Shown: positions 25,409 through 33,833, counted from the first letter of the stretch. The stretch is 64,000 bases of DNA from Verrucomicrobiaceae bacterium (GCA_027484055.1 JAIXQH010000051.1:62001-126000); one strand, 5' to 3'. Notes: a model not told the origin generated them from the sequence alone. Program-made: numbers and translations.

Positions 25409-25675
25409 TTAGGAACCTGGCTTGGGCAGTGGCTCGTCGCCGAGCATTTTGTCCAAATCTGCTACGCGATCCCAGGGGCAGCGTTTGCGTTGATATTTTT
25501 TCCACACCACGTCGCGGAGTTGGCGCCAGACGTCTTCTGTGGGTGGTTTCAAATCGGTCCAGGTGGGGTCGCGCTTCTGCATGGTGGTCATGACCGTCCA
25601 TTTCCCGCCTTGATAATTTCCGCGGTAGAAGACCTTGCCTTCAGCGGTCGTTTCGAACCATTCGTGACTTTCCAT
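25409..25675 (-). CDS. Conserved small protein of unknown function (88 aa)
   Basis: An 88-residue soluble basic protein starting MESHEWFETTAEGKVFYRG. The first third resembles small beta-rich proteins that preserve WFET/FYRG patterns; the rest is a charged helix (VWRQLRDVVWKKYQRKRCPW). The start at 25675 is chosen because sequence upstream is the antisense shadow of the cvfB gene region. It has no signal peptide and no recognised family. It is divergent from cvfB, with about 100 bp between starts. Confidence 0.55.
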   Translation of the reverse strand: MESHEWFETTAEGKVFYRGNYQGGKWTVMTTMQKRDPTWTDLKPPTEDVWRQLRDVVWKKYQRKRCPWDRVADLDKMLGDEPLPKPGS

Positions 25676-25777
25676 GGCGGGAGAGTGGGGGGCTGGGGCG
25701 CACGAGACAAGTGGCGAATCTGGGACTCGGTGCAGTTGGCAATCGACTCGCAGCCCGCGCGGGTCCAGCGTCGGGGC

Positions 25778-26620
25778 ATGGCAGCCATCGGCGAACGCGC
25801 GTCTCTTCAAATCCTCCACGAAAAAACCTTCGGGCTGTTTCTCGATGGTGGGGAGCTGGGGGAAATCCTCCTCCCACGCCGTGAAATGCCGGTGAAATGG
25901 GCGCTCGGTGAGTGGGTGGATGTGTTTCTTTACCTCGATTCTGAGGACCGCCAAGTGGCCACGCTGAAGACGCCGCGGGTGATGCCGGGGAAATTCGCCC
26001 GCTTGAAATGCGTGGCGGTGACGGGCGTGGGCGCCTTTCTCGACTGGGGTCTGCCGAAGGATTTGCTGGTGCCCTTCCGCGAACAGAAAATCCGGATGGA
26101 GGTGGGGAAAAGTTACATCGTCTATGTGATGGTGGACGAGCAGACGGGCCGCTTGCTGGCGACGACGCGCATCGCCCGGCACATGGACTTGCTGCCGCAT
26201 GAGTTCCGGCTGGAGCAGGAGGTGGACTTGATGATTTTCGGGAAAACGGAGCTCGGCTACAAGGCGATCATCAACCACACGCACAGCGGTTTGCTCTTTG
26301 CGAATGACGTTTTCCAAGACTTGCACCCCGGTGAAATGCTCAAGGGCTACATCGCCGCGCTGCGTCCTGACGGGAAAATCGACCTGAGCCTACGCCCGGC
26401 GGGTCGAGCAAAGGTGGAGGACCTTGAGGGGCAAATCCTCGCCGAGCTGGCTGCGCGCGGTGGCTTCTGGTCACTCGGCGACCACAGTCCGGTGGAGGAA
26501 ATCAACAGCGAGCTGGGGGTGAGCAAGCGAACCTTCAAGCAAGCGACGGGTGCCTTGTGGCGGAAGCGGAAGATCGTGATCGAAAAAAACGGCATCCGGC
26601 TGGTCGTGGATGCGGATTGA
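25778..26620 (+). CDS. cvfB: CvfB-like S1 RNA-binding protein
   Basis: A 280-residue protein from the ATG at 25778 (MAAIGERASLQILHEKTFG). It has tandem S1-like OB folds (MPGKFARLKCVAVTGVGAFLDWGLPKDLL; LGYKAIINHTHSGLLFANDV; LHPGEMLKGYIAALRPDGKIDLSLRP) and a C-terminal winged helix (INSELGVSKRTFKQATGALW). This is the CvfB/YitL family arrangement, known in Staphylococcus as an RNA-binding regulator of virulence genes. Here it is probably a general post-transcriptional or ribosome-associated factor. Longer upstream reading is possible in frame but would overlap the DUF4230 gene, so the internal ATG is preferred. Confidence 0.82.
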   Translation: MAAIGERASLQILHEKTFGLFLDGGELGEILLPRREMPVKWALGEWVDVFLYLDSEDRQVATLKTPRVMPGKFARLKCVAVTGVGAFLDWGLPKDLLVPFREQKIRMEVGKSYIVYVMVDEQTGRLLATTRIARHMDLLPHEFRLEQEVDLMIFGKTELGYKAIINHTHSGLLFANDVFQDLHPGEMLKGYIAALRPDGKIDLSLRPAGRAKVEDLEGQILAELAARGGFWSLGDHSPVEEINSELGVSKRTFKQATGALWRKRKIVIEKNGIRLVVDAD

Positions 26621-26627
26621 TTTTAAG

Positions 26628-27185
26628 TCACTTGCGCTTTTTGACCGCTTTTTTTCCGGAGAAATCCACGGCTTTCACATCGAAAAGCTCGGGGTCGTAA
26701 CCTGGGTGGGCCCATTCGATTTCGCCGTGGAGCGCCTGCATGTATTGGAAGGTGCCGCCGAAATCTTCCGGTGGACACGCGCGTTCGCCCTCCAACACTT
26801 CCGGGCCGCCCTCGCCAGCGATTTTCTTTTCGAAAACAATTTCATGAATCCACTCGTCCGCGAAATCGTAGCGATACAGGATGCGAATGGGTAATTTCCG
26901 CCGGCCGATGAACTCGCCCACCGTCAGAACTGCCTCATCTTGGAACTCGCCTGCCGTCTGATCTTCCAGCCCGATCGGGCCGATCACGTCCACGAGGCGC
27001 TTACCCTTGCCATGGCGGAATTCGTGCGGGCTTTTATTGTCCCAGCCCATCACCGCCTGCACCGCATCGCTAAACTCGATGAAGGTCACTGCCGTGGAAA
27101 TCGAGAATCGCCGCCAAATTTGTGGCTGAATCCCATAGATAAAAACCTTCACCACCACCCGATTTTCGTCCTTCGCTTTCGCCAT
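26628..27185 (-). CDS. Plasmid pRiA4b ORF-3-like protein
   Basis: A 185-residue protein from the ATG at 27185 (MAKAKDENRVVVKVFIYG). The family signature is present: an N-terminal strand, PQIWRRFSI, the helix FIEFSDAVQAVMGW, then HEFRHGKG, LPIRILYRYDFADEWIHEI, and a C-terminal GGTFQYMQALHG with a lysine-rich end. The family is named after an ORF on Rhizobium plasmid pRiA4b and is common in bacteria and mobile elements, but its function is unknown. Its 3' end is 7 bp from the cvfB stop (convergent). Confidence 0.8.
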   Translation of the reverse strand: MAKAKDENRVVVKVFIYGIQPQIWRRFSISTAVTFIEFSDAVQAVMGWDNKSPHEFRHGKGKRLVDVIGPIGLEDQTAGEFQDEAVLTVGEFIGRRKLPIRILYRYDFADEWIHEIVFEKKIAGEGGPEVLEGERACPPEDFGGTFQYMQALHGEIEWAHPGYDPELFDVKAVDFSGKKAVKKRK

Positions 27186-27287
27186 GGCGCGAACATGAGT
27201 GTGAGTTTCGGGAAAAATCAACCGAGAATTCGTTGCTCCGCAGAACACAGCCCTAGACTCGCCATGGCCGTGGCGTATCGTGGCGGC

Positions 27288-27653
27288 ATGGCTATCGAAA
27301 CTCGCAATGTCATCGGCAGCGTCCTCATCCCCTGCTCACTCGACCCGCTGACGGGCTGGCACCGAGATGGCTGCTGCCGCTCCGGTGGAGGAGATCACGG
27401 GGTCCACGTGGTCTGCGCGCGGGTGACCCAGCGCTTTCTAGAATTTTCAAAATCGCGCGGAAATGACCTCAGCGCTCCGCGCCCAGAGTTCGGGTTCCCG
27501 GGGCTGGTCGAGGGCAATTCCTGGTGCCTCTGCGCCGCCCGCTGGCAGGAAGCGTTTCAAGCCGGGTGCGCACCGGGCGTGGTGCTGGAAGCGACTCATG
27601 AGTCCGCTTTGGAATTCATCGACCTCGCTGATCTCAAGACGCACGCCTGCTGA
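27288..27653 (+). CDS. DUF2237 family protein
   Basis: A 121-residue protein from the ATG at 27288 (MAIETRNVIGSVL); ATG 27264 would add eight residues. It matches the small DUF2237 family throughout: PCSLDPLTGWHRDGCC, HVVCARVTQRFLEFSKSRGN, FPGLVEGNSWCLCAARW and a C-terminal VLEATHESALEF. Several cysteines are conserved (GCC, WCLC), suggesting a redox or metal role, but no function is established. Its stop overlaps the 3' end of the convergent acyltransferase gene by 20 bp. Confidence 0.85.
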   Translation: MAIETRNVIGSVLIPCSLDPLTGWHRDGCCRSGGGDHGVHVVCARVTQRFLEFSKSRGNDLSAPRPEFGFPGLVEGNSWCLCAARWQEAFQAGCAPGVVLEATHESALEFIDLADLKTHAC

Positions 27654-28716
27654 GAGGAGCCGCCCCAGATTCTAGATATTTCCGGCATAAAACCGCCAAG
27701 CCCCACGCCGTCAACGCGAACACCAGCACCCTCACGGCTTGATACGGCCCTACGAAAAAAGGCCCCCAAAGCTGCGGCAGCACCCAGCCAAGCATGAGCG
27801 GCACCGGCGTGTGAAATAGGTATAAGCCGAAGCTCAAGCGCCCCACTTCCTGCACTGCTCCGTGATCCAACAAGCGCCCGAGCCAGCCGCTAAATCCCAC
27901 CAACGTGCCTGAGATCAAGCCGGCGAATACCACCGCAATGAGCGTCTGCTGCACACACTGCAAGCCCACCACCGGATGGCCCATTTCTTGGCTCGCATAG
28001 AGCCACACGTAGCCAACACCTGCCAGCCATGCCGCCCATTTCAAGCGCACATTCCCCACCTCCATCCCCCGCTCCAAGGCTAGCGCCAGCAAGGCCCCTA
28101 CCCCGAAATAGTCGAGCGCTGTCGTGCTGATGGCCCCCACGTGATGGACCTGCGGGACATACGCCTCGATGAGCACCCGGGAAAGCGGAGCCACCGCCAC
28201 GCAGGCGAGAAAGACACCCATCATGGCCCGCCGCGGCGTGAGGAACACCACCCACGGCCAGATGAGATAAAACTGCATCTGGATCGCCAAGGTCCAGTAA
28301 TGCGCCGTGCCAGATGGCCAGCCCGTCATGCCCGCCATGTGGAAATTTGACAGGTGGCTGAAATACCACCCCGCATTCTCACGGATGTCTCGCGCTCCCA
28401 CCGCCAGAGCGAACAGCATCGCCACGTAGCATGGGATCAAGATCCGCAGCATCCGGCGTTTTTGAAAATGCCCATATTGCTTGAGCCGCCATGGCTGCTG
28501 GCTTGCCTCGCCCAGGCCTCTTTCGCGGAGGAGGATTCTTGTGATCAAGAAACCCGTCAGCGTCAGGAAAAAATAGAGCCCCATCTCGAAGGGCCACGGC
28601 CCGCGCCAGCCCGGCGGCACCCAGTGATGCCACATCACGCCCACCACGGCAAAGGCCCGCCAGCCGTCCAATTGGGTATTTCGATGCTGCGTCAAATCCC
28701 CAAAACGCTCCAACAT
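27634..28716 (-). CDS. Acyltransferase 3 family membrane protein (OafA/YrhL-like)
   Basis: A 360-residue multi-pass membrane protein from the ATG at 28716 (MLERFGDLTQHR); a longer reading from 28833 lacks a better start context. It opens with the family motif QLDGWRAFAVVGVMWHHW (catalytic-type histidines) and contains RRMLRILIPCYV, WTLAIQMQFYLIWPW and LFHTPVPLML. These integral proteins transfer acetyl or other acyl groups to sugars of surface polysaccharides. It has about ten predicted helices. Its 3' end overlaps the DUF2237 gene. Target glycan unknown. Confidence 0.85.
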   Translation of the reverse strand: MLERFGDLTQHRNTQLDGWRAFAVVGVMWHHWVPPGWRGPWPFEMGLYFFLTLTGFLITRILLRERGLGEASQQPWRLKQYGHFQKRRMLRILIPCYVAMLFALAVGARDIRENAGWYFSHLSNFHMAGMTGWPSGTAHYWTLAIQMQFYLIWPWVVFLTPRRAMMGVFLACVAVAPLSRVLIEAYVPQVHHVGAISTTALDYFGVGALLALALERGMEVGNVRLKWAAWLAGVGYVWLYASQEMGHPVVGLQCVQQTLIAVVFAGLISGTLVGFSGWLGRLLDHGAVQEVGRLSFGLYLFHTPVPLMLGWVLPQLWGPFFVGPYQAVRVLVFALTAWGLAVLCRKYLESGAAPLSRRAS

Positions 28717-28876
28717 CTGCTTCGCCGCTGCAAGATCAATGCGGTGGCTGCAAAAGAAGCCAAACCCACACCCAAAGCGGGGCGCGCTGTCTCCCAACCA
28801 TTCAAGTGAATCGGGAGGTCTACAGAATGGCACTGTTTATGCTAAGTGGATCATTGCTTCCACCACCCTCACTCGG

Positions 28877-28993
28877 ATGAAATCGCTTTTGACCTTCCTC
28901 ACCTTGGCTGGGCTCGCCCTTGCATTCGCCAGCAAGCATGAAAACCCACACCCGGATATCTCGCACTCGTCAAGTCTGCCCAGCGCCCCGTAA
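28877..28993 (+). CDS. Possible small secreted peptide (38 aa)
   Basis: A 38-codon frame starting MKSLLTFLTLAGLALAFASK, which has a signal-peptide profile with an AFA cleavage site and leaves only about 20 residues. It lies divergent from the acyltransferase gene and overlaps the 3' end of the CDP-alcohol phosphatidyltransferase gene by 24 bp. No family is recognised. It could be a real exported peptide or chance. Confidence 0.3.
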   Translation: MKSLLTFLTLAGLALAFASKHENPHPDISHSSSLPSAP

Positions 28994-29563
28994 AATCAAG
29001 CGCCCTTGCTGGATGTAAGCTAAACCGGACCAAATCGTGAAAAACCCTGCCACGGCGCAGGGATAGATGGGAGAAATCGGGACCACTCGCAGCATCACCC
29101 AACCGATCGCAAACATTTGCGTCACCGTGCAAATCTTCCCGGTCCAGTGAGGGACGATTTTCACCTTTCGGCGGTGCTCGTACAAGATCTTGATACCGCC
29201 TAGAATAACGCAGTCCCGCAGCACGACGATCACGGCAAACCACCATGGTAGCCGCCAGCCGGGCTCACCCCAATCGACGAGCGACAGGGTGATCACGCCA
29301 GTCAGGAGCAGCGCTTTATCCGCGATTGGGTCGATGTAAGCGCCGAAGTCTGAGCACTGGTTAAAGCGCCGCGCGACCCAGCCATCCACCCCATCGGTGC
29401 TTGCTGCGAGCACGAACACGCCCAGCGCCCACCAACGCCAGGCCTCCTCCGCATGGCCGATTTCCACGCTGTGGCCATAGGTGTAGGCCAACGCCGCGAA
29501 GACCGGCACTAGGCAGATCCGGGTGATCGTGATTTGAGAGGCGAATGTCACCCTTTGACTCAA
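28970..29563 (-). CDS. pgsA: CDP-alcohol phosphatidyltransferase (PgsA-like)
   Basis: A 197-residue membrane enzyme. The CDP-alcohol phosphatidyltransferase motif is complete: DGVDGWVARR, an eight-residue gap, then GAYIDPIADK, with all four acidic residues present. The helices flanking it span the inner membrane. This fits phosphatidylglycerophosphate synthase, which makes the precursor of phosphatidylglycerol from CDP-diacylglycerol and glycerol 3-phosphate. Other CDP-alcohol transferases (for example cardiolipin- or inositol-type) cannot be excluded. It is alone on its strand, upstream of a short lipoprotein gene in the same direction. Confidence 0.8.
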   Translation of the reverse strand: MSQRVTFASQITITRICLVPVFAALAYTYGHSVEIGHAEEAWRWWALGVFVLAASTDGVDGWVARRFNQCSDFGAYIDPIADKALLLTGVITLSLVDWGEPGWRLPWWFAVIVVLRDCVILGGIKILYEHRRKVKIVPHWTGKICTVTQMFAIGWVMLRVVPISPIYPCAVAGFFTIWSGLAYIQQGRLILRGAGQT

Positions 29564-29623
29564 GCAGAATCCTCCTTTCGAAGAAACCTGAAAATTAAAT
29601 CCCCATGCAGCTCAGCGCTCACC

Positions 29624-29782
29624 TCAATACACAGGTGCCCCATAGGAATCCTGCTTCTGACTCGCTCCTTGGATTTTATCCTTGGTCCAGCGGTAGCCGT
29701 GAGCGGTGTCGCGGCCCATCCCGATCAAGGTGTTGCAAGAACTCAGTGTCAGCGCGGCCAGTCCGATGAGTAAAAATTTCAT
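29624..29782 (-). CDS. Entericidin-like small lipoprotein (52 aa)
   Basis: A 52-codon gene found by hand translation. It starts MKFLLIGLAALTLSSC, a lipoprotein signal with the lipobox cysteine at position 16, and continues NTLIGMGRDTAHGYRW. The N-T-[ILV]-x-G-x-G-[KR]-D pattern just after the lipid-modified cysteine matches the entericidin EcnA/EcnB family, small envelope lipoproteins tied to stationary-phase lysis in E. coli. It ends SQKQDSYGAPVY. Function in this phylum is unknown. Confidence 0.7.
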   Translation of the reverse strand: MKFLLIGLAALTLSSCNTLIGMGRDTAHGYRWTKDKIQGASQKQDSYGAPVY

Positions 29783-29967
29783 GTCTATGGAGTAGCAAGC
29801 GCGAGCACCGCTGAAAAGTTAAAAGTCAGGAAAACTTGATGATGACCCTGACGCAGGGAATTTCAAAAAATTTCGTTAAGAAATGGCTTTACAAGACCGG
29901 GTGGCTGGGTAGTTTTCGCGCCCCGGTGGCTTGCGTCACTCCTCACTTTTTTCAACCATTCGAAGCC

Positions 29968-30129
29968 ATGAAAGTTCTCTCATCCCTCGCCTCCGCCAAA
30001 CGCCGTCACGCAGATTGCCAAGTCGTGAAGCGTAAAGGAACCGTTTACGTGATTTGCAAATCCAACCCGAAGTTCAAGGCACGCCAAGGCGCAACCGCCG
30101 GCACCCGCCTCTCGAAGAAGGGTCTGTAA
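29968..30129 (+). CDS. rpmJ: 50S ribosomal protein bL36
   Basis: A 53-residue protein starting at the ATG at 29968. It matches bL36 ([31 protein letters not shown]) in two stretches. Only two cysteines remain where the zinc-binding form has three plus a histidine, so it is the zinc-free (C-minus) form, often used as the zinc-limitation paralogue. The N- and C-terminal extensions are longer than the usual 37-41 residues. A strong terminator follows at 30161. A second, zinc-binding rpmJ would be expected elsewhere in the genome. Confidence 0.9.
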   Translation: MKVLSSLASAKRRHADCQVVKRKGTVYVICKSNPKFKARQGATAGTRLSKKGL

Positions 30130-30160
30130 TCCTGCTCTTGCTTAGGAGTTTCCCTTTCAA

Positions 30161-30187
30161 AAAGCACCCTCACTGGGTGCTTTTTTT
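30161..30187 (+). terminator. Rho-independent terminator of rpmJ
   Basis: AAAGCACCC pairs with GGGTGCTTT around a TCACT loop, followed by seven or more T residues. It lies 31 bp after the bL36 stop and overlaps the 3' end of tcdA on the opposite strand. Confidence 0.88.
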
Positions 30188-31031
30188 ATGCCCGCGACGC
30201 GATTTTTTCCAGAACCCGCCCGGCGGCGATGAGTCCGAAGCTGGCGATCAAATGAGTCGCTGTCCCGAATCCAGACGAACAATTCAGCCGCAGTGAAATC
30301 TCTTCCGGCTTATCCTTCGAGACCGTGCCGTCACAGCTTGAATAATACGGCGGTTCGTCGGAATAGACCGCATCGATGCCGAACAAGATCGGCTCCTGGC
30401 CACGCGGAGTTTTTGGAAATCCAAAATCATTGCGCAGTCCGCGGCGGAGTTGGAGCAACAAGGGGTCCATCCCGCTGTAGGCTAGGTCCGTCACCCGGAT
30501 CCGAGTCGGGTCGCGGCGGCCACCTGCCCCACCACAGGTGACGGCGTAAATTTGACGGCGGTGGCACTCTGCGATGAGCAGCGACTTGTGCCGGGCGAAG
30601 TCGATCGCGTCGATCACGGCATCGAAGCCCGCATCCAAGATCTCCCTGGCGGACTTTTCGTTAAAAAACTTCGGCACGATGTGGACTTCACAGTCCGGAT
30701 GGATCGCCAGCGCGCGCTCCGCCATGGCTTCTGTCTTCTGGCGGCCGATTTGTCCGTCCATGGCGTGAAGTTGTCGGTTCACGTTGGTGATGCAGATTTC
30801 ATCCAAGTCCACCAAGGTCAGGTGGCCGATGCCGGACCGAGCCAGAGACTCTACCGCCCAAGATCCCACCCCACCGATGCCGATCACCGCCACCCGAGCA
30901 GTGAGAAAACGGTCCAGCGCCGCCTGGCCATACAGCCGGGCAATCCCGCCGAAGCGATGGTGAATGGAAGCGGTCTCGGGCACGGATGCGGAGGTAAAGG
31001 CTGACTTCCTACGAGTCACGACAGAAATCAT
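30186..31031 (-). CDS. tcdA: tRNA threonylcarbamoyladenosine dehydratase (TcdA, ThiF/E1-like)
   Basis: A 281-residue E1-like enzyme. RFGGIARLYGQAAL opens the fold, followed by the ATP-binding loop VIGIGGVGSWAVESLARSG, the LVDLDEICITNVNRQLHA motif and ATHLIASFGLIAAGRVL at the end. These match TcdA (CsdL/YgdL), which adenylates and cyclises N6-threonylcarbamoyladenosine at position 37 of tRNAs to the hydantoin form. The pattern is closer to TcdA than to ThiF or MoeB: the GGAGGRRDPTRIRVTDLA stretch and the long tail after PYYSSCDGTV fit. It is the last gene of its unit; the following gene upstream is 24 bp away. Confidence 0.88.
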   Translation of the reverse strand: MISVVTRRKSAFTSASVPETASIHHRFGGIARLYGQAALDRFLTARVAVIGIGGVGSWAVESLARSGIGHLTLVDLDEICITNVNRQLHAMDGQIGRQKTEAMAERALAIHPDCEVHIVPKFFNEKSAREILDAGFDAVIDAIDFARHKSLLIAECHRRQIYAVTCGGAGGRRDPTRIRVTDLAYSGMDPLLLQLRRGLRNDFGFPKTPRGQEPILFGIDAVYSDEPPYYSSCDGTVSKDKPEEISLRLNCSSGFGTATHLIASFGLIAAGRVLEKIASRA

Positions 31032-31055
31032 TTCGCTCCTGCCCCCGCCGCCGGA

Positions 31056-32057
31056 CTAAACCTCCGTTTTCCAATCATGGTTCACGCCTTTGCTAAATGC
31101 ATGAACGACATTCCCATCTTCCGCGATGTGGCGGATGTGGAGGCGATTCTCCCGGAAGGAAAGGTGGGTGAAGCCGTAAACTTCCTTCACCACCGAACCC
31201 TTGCGTGGGGCTTTATTCTCATAGAGCAAAGCACCGCCACCGCCCGAGACGACGAAGGAAGTCTTGTGTCCTTCGAGCTCAAGGTGTTGTAAATCATGGT
31301 CGTGGCCGCAGAGGTAAACGTGAACGTCGTGTTTTTCTAAAAGCGGGGCAAGCGTCTCGACGAGCGGCTTGGTGTCGCCGTGCTTGGCATCGGAAAAAAT
31401 CGGGTGATGACCGCAGACGACGGTGAAGGGCGCACGCTTCGAAGCGAGTTCCTTTTCCAACCACGCCTGCTGGGTGGCCTGCTCTGCGGCACTCATCCAA
31501 AATACCCGCCCTGCGTCGGCGTGGATCGGTCGGTTAATCGACTCCCAATTAGTGTCGATCATGAGAAAGGTCACTTGCGGATTCTCCGCCGGCAGGTCCA
31601 CGCGGTAGTATTTCCCTGGCATCGTCCAACGGGTCTTGCGGTCGAGCGAGGCGGCGTAGTTCAGCTGGACTTGTTCGTTGCCCGGAGTGTCATGGTAGTC
31701 GTGATTTCCCAAAATGGCCCAGCACGGACCGGGGAATACCGACGCTGGGTAAGGCAGGGAAAATCCAGTTTGCCAGCGTTTGGATTTCACCCCGTCGGGC
31801 ATCGGGCCGTAGAAATTATCCCCCAACATCAACAAGCCCGCCGGCGGTTTTCCCATGGCTTGTGCGTATTTTTCCATCGCCTCGGCGACAGAGTATTGGT
31901 TGACGCTGCCGAAGTCACCAAGCGCCAGCAGGTCTAGCGAACTCGCGTCAACTTCTTGGCCCATCAACTGCGAGGACAAATTCACCCGCATGGCGACACT
32001 TGAGCAGAAAAGCGTCTTGATCAAACGGCGGCGGGAAATGACGGATGAGATGGACAT
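31056..32057 (-). CDS. Secreted metallophosphoesterase (purple acid phosphatase-like)
   Basis: A 333-residue protein. The N-terminus SRRRLIKTLF is a possible Tat signal. Metallophosphoesterase motifs are complete: ALGDFGS, MLGDNFYG, AILGNHDYH, VVCGHHPIF and LCGHDHDLQH. The pattern GDFG/GDNFY/GNHDY and the 330-residue length fit tartrate-resistant acid phosphatase-type purple acid phosphatases. It would hydrolyse phosphate esters outside the cytoplasm with a dinuclear metal centre. It is 24 bp upstream of tcdA and 34 bp downstream of a Nudix gene, all leftward, so the three may form one unit although their functions are not obviously linked. Confidence 0.82.
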   Translation of the reverse strand: MSISSVISRRRLIKTLFCSSVAMRVNLSSQLMGQEVDASSLDLLALGDFGSVNQYSVAEAMEKYAQAMGKPPAGLLMLGDNFYGPMPDGVKSKRWQTGFSLPYPASVFPGPCWAILGNHDYHDTPGNEQVQLNYAASLDRKTRWTMPGKYYRVDLPAENPQVTFLMIDTNWESINRPIHADAGRVFWMSAAEQATQQAWLEKELASKRAPFTVVCGHHPIFSDAKHGDTKPLVETLAPLLEKHDVHVYLCGHDHDLQHLELEGHKTSFVVSGGGGALLYENKAPRKGSVVKEVYGFTHLSFRENRLHIRHIAEDGNVVHAFSKGVNHDWKTEV

Positions 32058-32091
32058 ATTATTAGATAACTAATTTAGAATGAATGATCTA

Positions 32092-32616
32092 TCAAGCAAT
32101 CACACCGGCGAGCCAAAGGGCTGAATGGATTTTAAAATCCACCAATTTCCCATCAGCTTCCTGCGTGGCTAGCCATGACCGGAGCTCGGCAAGCGGCACA
32201 TGGTGGACGGTGATCGCTTCTCCCGCAACCCCGCCACCTTCAGTTTCTCGGACGAGGTCGGTGGCGTGGAATAGGTAGGTAAATTCCGAGGACATCCCGG
32301 CTGAGGTGGGCGTGGCGATGAGTTGGTGGATGGAGCCCGCGCGGTAGCCGGTTTCTTCCAGCAATTCACGCCGCGCGGTCTCGGCGAGGGATTCGCCCGC
32401 GAATTCCGGCTCGTCGCCGACGAGGCCGGCTGGGATTTCGATGACTCTACGCTGCATGGGAATGCGGAATTGCTCGACGAGGATGATTTCCTCCGCAGGT
32501 GTGATCGCGAGGATGCCGACGCAAGCCTCGGCATTCGGACGACGGACGAAATCCCAATTTCCTATCCGGTAAAGTCCGAGCCACTGGGTTTCTAAAAGGA
32601 TCTCTGGAACAGGCAT
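32092..32616 (-). CDS. Nudix hydrolase (ADP-ribose pyrophosphatase type)
   Basis: A 174-residue Nudix protein. The Nudix box reads GESLAETARRELLEETGY, with all catalytic glutamates (REL-EET) present. The preceding loop is AGLVGDEPEFA, longer by two than the canonical spacing and typical of the ADP-ribose pyrophosphatase subfamily. It probably hydrolyses ADP-ribose or related nucleoside diphosphate sugars. The gene runs leftward with the phosphoesterase and tcdA and starts divergently from the dehydroquinate-synthase-like gene, with 65 bp between them. Confidence 0.85.
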   Translation of the reverse strand: MPVPEILLETQWLGLYRIGNWDFVRRPNAEACVGILAITPAEEIILVEQFRIPMQRRVIEIPAGLVGDEPEFAGESLAETARRELLEETGYRAGSIHQLIATPTSAGMSSEFTYLFHATDLVRETEGGGVAGEAITVHHVPLAELRSWLATQEADGKLVDFKIHSALWLAGVIA

Positions 32617-32681
32617 CTGAAAAATGGGGCAAGAAACGGTGGTGCGGAGGCGTAAAGGCGCTTACGTTTTTCCGCTCACTG

Positions 32682-33833
32682 ATGTCCCGATACGATTTCC
32701 AAATTCCCGTCACTTTCAAGCACCGTATTGTTTTCACAAGAGATGCGTTCTCCCCGGAAAATCAGATTTTAGCGGAGATCCTCGCCGAAGGCGGCGGGCG
32801 GCGGGCCATGGTGTTTCTCGAAGAAACCGTCGCCGCCCACTGGCCGGCACTGGTGGATGAGATTCAGGGCTATTTTACGGAGCTCGATCTCGACTTCCGC
32901 GGCACCCTCATTTTCACAGGAGGTGAAGCCGCTAAGGCGGATGACAACCTAGTTCGCGAAACTTGGGAGGCGCTCGACTCCGCCCATCTCGACCGCCACT
33001 CCTACGCCATCGTCATCGGCGGCGGTGCCTTTCTGGATGCCGTGGGCTATGCCGCCGCTACCGCACACCGCGGGGTGCGCTTGATCCGATTTCCCACCAC
33101 CACCCTCTCTCAGGACGACAGTGGCGTGGGCGTGAAATGTGCGATCAATGCTCTGGGAAAAAAGAACTGGGTCGGTGCGTTTGCCGTGCCGTTCGCCGTG
33201 ATTAACGACTTCCGCTACCTTCATAGCCAAGACGAGGAAACCCGCCGCTGCGGACTCATCGAAGCGGTGAAAGTGGCACTCGTCCGCGACCGCTCCTTTT
33301 TCAAATGGATTGAGGAAAATCTCACGGCATTGGCCGACTTGGAGCCAGAGATCTTAGAACAGTGCGTGGAAAAGTCCGCCTTACTCCACGCACGGCACAT
33401 CGCCGAGGGCGGAGATCCTTTTGAAATGGGTAGCAGCAGGCCCTTGGATTTCGGCCACTGGGCCGCTCATAAACTGGAGGCCATGACCTCGTATCAGCTC
33501 TTCCATGCCCCGGCTGTTGGCATCGGTCTCGCGCTGGATACGCTTTACTCCGCGCGGGTCGGCCTACTGAGCTTTTCCCGCGCCACTGAGATCCTACAGG
33601 TTCTGGACGGCTTAGGCATCAGCATTTATCACCCAGCGCTTGATTGGCTCGACGAGACCGGGCGGCGAAGACTACTCGCTGGGCTCGATGAGTTCCGTGA
33701 GCACCTCGGCGGCGAGTTGACTGTCATGCTCTTGAAAGATCTCGGCCAAGGGGTGGACGTCCACGAATTCGACGAAGTCCTGCTCGGCGAGTGCATCAAT
33801 GAGCTGAGAACTCGCTGGGAAAGCATGAGCTGA
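32682..33833 (+). CDS. eboD: 3-dehydroquinate synthase family protein, EboD-like
   Basis: A 383-residue sugar-phosphate cyclase. NAD-binding region: YAIVIGGGAFLDAVGYAAATAHRG; catalytic region: PTTTLSQDDSGVGVKCAINALGKKN; metal motif: GSSRPLDFGHWAAHKLEAM in place of the classical LNLGHTFGHAIE of AroB. The replacement of GHTxGHA by GHWAAHKLE is characteristic of the EboD group rather than AroB. EboD belongs to the ebo cluster of cyanobacteria, linked to a small export-related metabolite. Here none of the other ebo genes is adjacent. A related cyclitol synthase cannot be excluded. It is divergent from the Nudix gene. Confidence 0.75.
   Translation: MSRYDFQIPVTFKHRIVFTRDAFSPENQILAEILAEGGGRRAMVFLEETVAAHWPALVDEIQGYFTELDLDFRGTLIFTGGEAAKADDNLVRETWEALDSAHLDRHSYAIVIGGGAFLDAVGYAAATAHRGVRLIRFPTTTLSQDDSGVGVKCAINALGKKNWVGAFAVPFAVINDFRYLHSQDEETRRCGLIEAVKVALVRDRSFFKWIEENLTALADLEPEILEQCVEKSALLHARHIAEGGDPFEMGSSRPLDFGHWAAHKLEAMTSYQLFHAPAVGIGLALDTLYSARVGLLSFSRATEILQVLDGLGISIYHPALDWLDETGRRRLLAGLDEFREHLGGELTVMLLKDLGQGVDVHEFDEVLLGECINELRTRWESMS

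Noticed and set aside
25226-25777. Upstream extension of cvfB
   Set aside because: It overlaps the DUF4230 gene and the opposite small gene and has no domain; the ATG at 25778 starts the family fold.
25409-26326. 305-codon version of the small minus-strand gene
   Set aside because: The first 217 codons are His/Arg-rich antisense of cvfB; only the last 88 codons, from the ATG at 25675, look like protein.
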